A stretch of 64,000 bases of DNA, taken from the NCBI GenBank assembly GCA_000372225.1, contig AQTY01000005.1, positions 10,126 through 74,125 of the forward strand, given 5' to 3'. The position numbers and the translations under genes are program-made. The notes beneath the pieces were generated by a model that had not been told where the DNA came from, made no database searches, and saw nothing but the letters and a program-made list of their open reading frames with translations. The DNA is from Candidatus Nitromaritima sp. SCGC AAA288-L16 (GTDB lineage: Bacteria; Nitrospinota; Nitrospinia; Nitrospinales; VA-1). Positions 59,786 to 64,000 of the stretch are shown here, piece by piece; position 1 is the first letter of the stretch; each line of letters opens with the position of its first letter.

Positions 59786-60316
59786 CTACTGTTTGGTTCC
59801 ATTTACAAAATTTTTTTCAGATCTACCTCCTAAAATCTCTTTCAAACTAGAAGCAGCTGATGAATAATAAAATCCACCTTTATCAAGATAAGCATCCCCA
59901 AGAGCATTTGTGTCCGATCGCAACAATCCAAGGTTCAGCAGGAAATAATCTGCGTTAATCCGGTAAACAGTAAATTTTTTTGATCGCTCACTCGCCTCCA
60001 ACGCTATTTGCCCAGCATCCGCTTCCATGCTGACGATATATTTATTTTTTAGAGTTTGTGACCTTCCTTTAACTAAGTCGGAGAGGATTAGCGTGATGTA
60101 CTGATTAACATCTTCATCGTACTTTAGTTGATTATCTTTGACTTGTTTCCAATGTTGTTCCTGCCAATCAGAACTTCGATTTTCTTCTAAAATCAAGTCA
60201 AGCCCTTCATTCGAGGGATGTCCGCTTTCTATACGAGCCTTTATAAACCGATCGGAAAAAAAAGATTCTGTTGTCTCAATGTTGCCAGTATCCAGATGGG
60301 TAAACTTTTCAACCAT
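59786..60316 (-). CDS. Protein of unknown function upstream of MORN_2 gene
   Basis: 176 residues from the ATG at 60316, chosen because GGAGG lies seven bases upstream; the open frame extends to 60343. No signal peptide, no recognised domain. It contains DLVKGRSQTLKNKYIVSMEAD and VYRINADYFLLNLGLL, suggesting a mixed alpha/beta fold. The MORN_2 gene follows 21 bases after its stop and is probably co-transcribed, so the two may form a pair. Confidence 0.7.
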   Translation of the reverse strand: MVEKFTHLDTGNIETTESFFSDRFIKARIESGHPSNEGLDLILEENRSSDWQEQHWKQVKDNQLKYDEDVNQYITLILSDLVKGRSQTLKNKYIVSMEADAGQIALEASERSKKFTVYRINADYFLLNLGLLRSDTNALGDAYLDKGGFYYSSAASSLKEILGGRSEKNFVNGTKQ

Positions 60317-60565
60317 AGCAGGAACCTCCGCAAAAAAAGTCAATATAGAAATCAGTATCAGCTTTCAGAAAAACTAAGGATTATATAAACATAATCATTA
60401 CCCCATTAAATAGATAACAGGTAACTATATTAATCTTTTTAAAGACCATCAACTATCTATTTTCACGTAATTATTTTTTCTCTATAACTTGACTTTGTAG
60501 GAATAAATACTTGCTTACAGGTGGAAGAATAATTTGGCAACTAAAGTCGGTACCCTCTCTTAATC

Positions 60566-60606
60566 AAAAAGCCCCATCAACCCGTTGCAGGGTTGTGGGG
60601 CTTTTA
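60566..60606. terminator. Bidirectional terminator
   Basis: Stem GCCCCATCAACCC (60571-60583) / GGGTTGTGGGGC with a short loop; AAAAA precedes and TTTT follows, so it can act in both directions. In the minus direction it closes the small-gene group that ends at 60855. Confidence 0.85.
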
Positions 60607-60854
60607 TTCTCTTTTGTTGACCCATCTTTTAAGTCCTTCGGTCAAGACCGGGCATATTCCAATTTATATCGGAATTGAAATTAATTTTGTCTTATGTGAA
60701 TCAATTGTTAGGTGGACTCTCAGCTCCCATAATGACCTCTGCAACAAAATTGAATATATTTATTTAAGACTATTTCTCACCAAATCCAAATAATTATGTT
60801 TAATACAACTAAAGCAAATATTTGGAGATCTTGAGTAGACATCTTCAAAACTCC

Positions 60855-61031
60855 TAGACATAGCTATTAATCTTATTGTTTATCTCTCTAAGCAATACCA
60901 ACTGGTCGAAACGGGAAAGTTTACTTCTCCATTTCCTCGCTGGAACAACAGCATTACTAAGTTGTTTAAAGTTCTCTGCAGATAGCACCATCCTGAGTAA
61001 CCTACGCAATAACACCAGTTGGCCTTTCATG
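60855..61031 (-). CDS. Small basic protein, third gene of a tiny-gene group
   Basis: 58 residues (MKGQLVLLRRLLRMVLSAEN...), basic and helical with no clear membrane segment. AGGAG lies about 11 bases upstream of the ATG. It follows two tiny membrane-protein genes on the same strand and precedes the bidirectional terminator at 60566-60606. No family recognised. Confidence 0.5.
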
Positions 61032-61109
61032 AGTGTGATCTCTCCTAAAAAAATAACCCAATGGAAGCAAGCACCAGAGTATCGAACTACTAGTCTAATT
61101 TAAAAAAAA

Positions 61110-61211
61110 TTAGAAAAGTCCAGAATTGATAGTACATGCAGACCAGTACATCAATATTATTGCTGGTGACATGAGTGCAACCCACCCTAGAATTAATAGA
61201 TAAGTTCTCAT
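61110..61211 (-). CDS. Tiny membrane protein
   Basis: 33 residues: MRTYLLILGWVALMSPAI followed by ILMYWSACTINSGLF, mostly one hydrophobic helix. GGAAG lies 8 bases upstream. It starts 32 bases after the stop of the 45-residue gene, so both probably share a transcript. Such single-helix proteins are often accessory subunits of membrane complexes; nothing here shows which. Confidence 0.45.
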   Translation of the reverse strand: MRTYLLILGWVALMSPAIILMYWSACTINSGLF

Positions 61212-61243
61212 TACATGCTTCCAATAAAAAGTGTTAAAAAAGA

Positions 61244-61381
61244 TCAGCTCATTTCAATATATTTCCTTGGCCCTTTCTCACCCTTCCCAAACATAACGGC
61301 AAGGACAATCACCAAGGCAGAAGAAACCGCTAAAAGAAACATCAAATACCCTATCAAGTCCAAAGGCATACCATTCCATGA
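61244..61381 (-). CDS. Tiny membrane protein
   Basis: 45 residues from the ATG at 61381 (an in-frame ATG at 61387 is too close to the ribosome site). GGAGGG lies seven bases upstream. One membrane helix (FFSALVIVLAVMFG) followed by a basic tail (KGEKGPRKYIEMS). First of the minus-strand small-gene group. No family recognised; size and layout resemble small oxidase subunits such as CcoQ, but this is not evidence of function. Confidence 0.55.
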   Translation of the reverse strand, partial: SWNGMPLDLIGYLMFLLAVSSALVIVLAVMFGKGEKGPRKYIEMS

Positions 61382-61673
61382 TCATACCCTCCTATGATAG
61401 TTTGTCGGGTGTTTCACAATATGGTCTTAACGGGCGGGAACTTCTAAAGGTAGAATGGTGGACTTTCCATTGTGAACCTCTTTGGAGATATAAAATAAAA
61501 GCTACTAATTACTTTCATTAGATGTATACCTGTTAGATGAAAGATCCATTAATTTTAAATTAATTTTGATTCATGAATTAATTAATCAGGTAGAACCCTA
61601 CGCTTTTCAATCGATTATTAAAAAATACCTGAGGATGCGTTATGTAAAAAAACTTGGGGAAACCCCTACAGAT

Positions 61674-61865
61674 TTAGGCGTCTATGTCTACGGAATGTTC
61701 TTGAAGCGTTTGCGATGAAAAGACCATTTCTTGCTTTGTAACTTTTCCCTCTCTCGATAAAGGGTTATCGTTCTTAACCTGCAATGTTAATCCCCTTTTA
61801 GTCAACGAAGGTTGAGAAGTTCGAACCTTCTCCGAAAAACTTCCCACTGAACTGCTGGTATCCAT
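61674..61865 (-). CDS. Small hydrophilic protein
   Basis: 63 residues (MDTSSSVGSFSEKVRTSQPS...), Ser/Thr/Lys-rich and probably unstructured. AGGTGG lies six bases upstream of the ATG, which supports translation. No recognised domain. Confidence 0.45.
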   Translation of the reverse strand: MDTSSSVGSFSEKVRTSQPSLTKRGLTLQVKNDNPLSREGKVTKQEMVFSSQTLQEHSVDIDA

Positions 61866-62432
61866 TTAAACCACCTATTTTTATTATTTACCCTATATAA
61901 AACATTCCTCGACAAAAAATAGAACAAGTTTAGCCCAACCTCAAAAAAATTATACCCCATGCAATGTGTAGAACGCGTTTCATGCTTTTAATACTGATTA
62001 ACGTACCAAGGGAATAGCCTTTACAACCTTGTTCGAATTTATGAAGGATTTTACATCTCCCGTTAATCTGAAATTCTCGGTGCATTAATGGATAATCCAT
62101 GTTCGCAAGTTACTCTGTCGTAGCTCTACTCTTCCCTGGAAGCCCTTCCTGTTTCCAATAAAATTATTAAGGTATTGGGGGGGGGGGAGGCCTTTCTTTA
62201 AAATGAAAAGGATCAGCCATGTAGGAGATGATTTTTGGGGTAGTTATTTCAGCAGTTTGTTATTTTGCGTATAAACTTGACTCATTTCTAAATGCAACAT
62301 CTTCCTTTCATCAAGGGTATTTTTAAGATGGGACTTGCCTATATAGATCGCAAGACCTATATTAAGAGTGTCCAGCAATCTCAAGTGTTCATCTGCCTTT
62401 AATATCAATAAATCATAAGGAGGTGAGTTATA
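61866..62432 (+). other. Non-coding stretch with a G11 tract
   Basis: No supported gene. It holds a run of eleven G at 62177-62187 and two short overlapping frames just after it (from 62213 and 62228). The upstream part probably contains the promoter of the minus-strand 63-residue gene. Confidence 0.4.
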
Positions 62433-62561
62433 GTGATCAAATGGGAACCAAAATCCTATAAAGGACCATTTATCTTTCTAAACTTGGAAACATTCATTCT
62501 GCTGATAGTAGTTTTATTGTTAGTTGTTCCTTTTGCAGTTCAATCCTGCGCAGTACCTGAG
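62433..62561 (+). CDS. Tiny membrane protein with strong ribosome site
   Basis: 42 residues from a GTG. A near-perfect Shine-Dalgarno, AAGGAGGTGA, lies nine bases upstream. The core FIFLNLETFILLIVVLLFS is a membrane helix, followed by a short tail with cysteines (CSFCSS). It is 42 bases upstream of the broken thioredoxin-fold gene. Confidence 0.5.
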
Positions 62562-62603
62562 ATTAATTAGTCCGATTAAATTTTATTTCATTAATTATAA
62601 GCC

Positions 62604-62874
62604 ATGAAGCGTCTTTCACTTATATATGCTAGTTCTTGCCCAAACTACAAGCCAATCAGACAAATGCTCGAAGAAATCGGGTTGACCTTTATAGAAATCA
62701 ACCAAGATCAGTTGCACAAAGGATCTTCTGATAAGAACTTTTCATCACCAACTCTACTAATAAGACAATGACACGGTTATCTTTGGTGGAAAGACTGACT
62801 CATCGGAAGGTGCTTGCACCACAAACCTACCCGACAAGGAGAAGTTAAGAAACATAATCAACGGACTGACTTAA
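62604..62874 (+). pseudogene. Thioredoxin/glutaredoxin-fold protein, frameshifted
   Basis: The first frame (62604-62771) encodes MKRLSLIYASSCPNYKPIRQ... with LEEIGLTFIEINQ and ends SSPTLLI-R-Q-stop. The next frame (from 62764) continues DNDTVIFGGKTDSSEGACTTNLPDKE and ends at 62874. Together they form one ~89-residue thioredoxin-fold protein with a single N-terminal cysteine, the cis-proline in SSPTLLI and a C-terminal GACTTNLP segment, as in small glutaredoxin-like proteins. The shift needs removal of one base near 62757-62763, not in a long homopolymer, so genuine decay is possible. Confidence 0.65.
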
Positions 62875-63379
62875 TTTCTGGAAACCTCATAAAATCCCGG
62901 TTCTTTAAAATATTTCGTCAACTTGTTTTCGTCGGTGGAACTCCATGGAACTCCATGGAACTCCATGCGCGTTTTAACAAGATTAAAAAACCATTGTTTT
63001 GACCAAGAATATTAGCGGATTTCCACGCCCATAAAATCTACAAAACTAGTCTCCTAAATTAAATTATTTTCATACTTTGTTAATCGAAATTTAATATTTA
63101 ATTAATTGACGGTTAATGTCTAAAAGTTAGGTTAGAGTCAAATAGTTGGCCTTCCGTTTTTGAGAGCCTCTCCTATCAAACCAAGTTAGCCCTCGGATAT
63201 AGATAGGAGGGGCTTTCTTTCTATTATTCTTCTTTTTCAATAAATCCAATAACCTCTTGTGCTTTTGACCGAAACACATCCAAATGGATAAAGTTTACTG
63301 AATGCTTCCCCTATTCCAATCAACACCACAACCAAGCAAGATGACGATATGTTGGGGGAAAATGCGGTATAATTACTTT
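62875..63379 (+). other. Non-coding stretch, short tandem repeat
   Basis: No supported gene. GGAACTCCAT occurs three times in tandem at 62937-62966. A terminator-like hairpin is listed separately, and the 3' part is the leader of the second MORN_2 gene. Confidence 0.4.
63165..63223 (+). terminator. Terminator-like hairpin
   Basis: AGCCTCTCCTATC (63165-63177) pairs with GATAGGAGGGGCT (63202-63214, one mismatch), followed by TTCTTTCT. No complete gene lies directly upstream, so it may end the transcript of the small genes at 62433-62874. Confidence 0.6.
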
Positions 63380-64000
63380 ATGAAAACAAAATTCTCATAC
63401 GTACTCATTTTCACTTTTATATTTTTATTGCCTGATTCTGTCTTTAGCCAGAAAAAAGAAGTCAGAAAAGAGTTTTGGGGACAAGGAAAATTAAAAAGTG
63501 AAAAACATTATAAAGATGAAAAGATAGACGGATTTTTCACAATATGGCATAAAAACGGAAATAAACATTATAAAACTCATTTTAAAGATGACAAAAAAGA
63601 TGGTCCTTCTTCTGCTTGGTATAAAGACGGAAAGAAAAGGTATGAAAAGAATTATAAAAATGGGAGAGAAAATGGTCGTTTCACTATATGGTACCAAAAC
63701 GGACAGAAGGAGTGGGAAGCGCACTACAAAAATGGGACACAAAATGGTAGTTTCACTTTTTGGTATGAAAATGGCCATAAAAAGAGTGAAGAATACTATG
63801 TAGACGGCCTACAGAATGGCCGTTTCACTTTATGGCACGAAAATGGGCTGAAAGATTTGGAGATTACTTTTAACAATGGAAGGCAGCATGGTCTTCTCAT
63901 CGAGTGGCATGAAAATGGACAGAAGAAAACACAAAGAAACTATAAAAATGGAAAAGAAAATGGCATAGCAACAGAATGGAATAAAGATGGAGTAGTAATT
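63380..64000 (+). CDS. Exported MORN_2-repeat protein, second copy, 3' end outside window
   Basis: An open frame from the ATG at 63380 to the window edge (207 codons, no stop). Signal peptide at residues 1-23 (MKTKFSYVLIFTFIFLLPDS then VFS). After it comes KEFWGQGKLKSEKHYKDEK, closely parallel to KEFWGNGKKRLEEHYKDGK in the protein at 58883-59764, then seven or more 24-residue repeats (FTIWYQNGQKEWEAHYKNGT and similar). A paralogue of that gene, on the opposite strand 3.6 kb away. Function unknown. Confidence 0.88.
   Translation, partial: MKTKFSYVLIFTFIFLLPDSVFSQKKEVRKEFWGQGKLKSEKHYKDEKIDGFFTIWHKNGNKHYKTHFKDDKKDGPSSAWYKDGKKRYEKNYKNGRENGRFTIWYQNGQKEWEAHYKNGTQNGSFTFWYENGHKKSEEYYVDGLQNGRFTLWHENGLKDLEITFNNGRQHGLLIEWHENGQKKTQRNYKNGKENGIATEWNKDGVVI

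Noticed and set aside
58883..60316. Toxin-antitoxin pair, because of the YwqK-like label of MORN_2 proteins
   Set aside because: The MORN_2 protein has a signal peptide, and the neighbouring protein shows no toxin motif.
62228..62326. 32-codon frame starting MIFGVVISAV after the G11 tract
   Set aside because: AGGAG touches the ATG with no spacing, and an overlapping frame from 62213 is equally good; support too weak for a gene call.
62814..63002. 62-codon plus-strand frame
   Set aside because: Overlaps the second half of the thioredoxin-fold pseudogene in another frame and then runs into the tandem GGAACTCCAT repeat.

Overview
The window looks like chromosomal DNA of a low-GC, autotrophic, Gram-negative marine bacterium, most probably an uncultured member of Nitrospinota (Nitrospina-like nitrite oxidisers). 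The main clues are a two-gene ATP-citrate lyase (reverse TCA cycle, 26.5-30.6 kb), an exported haem-b subunit of the type II DMSO-reductase family as found in nitrite oxidoreductases (6975-7793), and the conserved order xerC-hslV-hslU-argB. The assignment is inferred from gene content; there is no rRNA gene in the window.

Layout. 1-7.8 kb: the 5' part of a leucine-rich-repeat gene, then ald (frameshifted), dnaE, an M16 peptidase and the NxrC-like subunit. 7.8-18.9 kb: a long minus-strand housekeeping block (unknown-ilvD, a B12/radical-SAM gene, mutM, grpE-hrcA, argB-hslU-hslV-xerC). 19-23.7 kb: a coiled-coil membrane protein, an SGNH-type protein, small unknowns, a YqeG-like HAD phosphatase and an FkbM methyltransferase. 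24-30.6 kb: an ATP-grasp/FMN-oxidoreductase fusion, then aclB-aclA behind a strong promoter and closed by a terminator. 30.8-38.5 kb: polyprenyl synthase, glycosyltransferase, HEAT-repeat protein, an orphan dipeptide-type permease pair, a DUF1566 protein and a J-protein with half a zinc finger. 39-45.5 kb: small lipoproteins, a tRNA-Leu relic, birA, a DUF512-like radical-SAM protein and hemB. 46-56.5 kb: an envelope cluster (unknown-PBP1a-SPOR protein), pgi-tal, argG and a TPR plus periplasmic-binding protein with LpoA-like architecture. 56.5-64 kb: an accessory region with a second B12/radical-SAM enzyme, two MORN_2 repeat proteins, a group of very small minus-strand genes and a broken thioredoxin-fold gene in otherwise sparse DNA.

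How genes work together. AclBA cleaves citrate for carbon fixation. ilvD, argB, argG and ald cover amino-acid metabolism, pgi and tal sugar phosphates, and hrcA, grpE, the J-protein and HslUV protein quality control. PBP1a, the SPOR protein and the LpoA-like protein plausibly act together in cell-wall synthesis.

Caveat on quality. Five otherwise intact genes (ald, PBP1a, the SPOR protein, pgi, the LpoA-like protein) are each broken by one net single-base indel in or beside a homopolymer. I give them as whole genes with the frameshift noted. Sequencing or assembly error is the simplest explanation; slippage at the long G/C tracts is the alternative. Several genes below 60 codons were found by reading the sequence directly and are listed separately.
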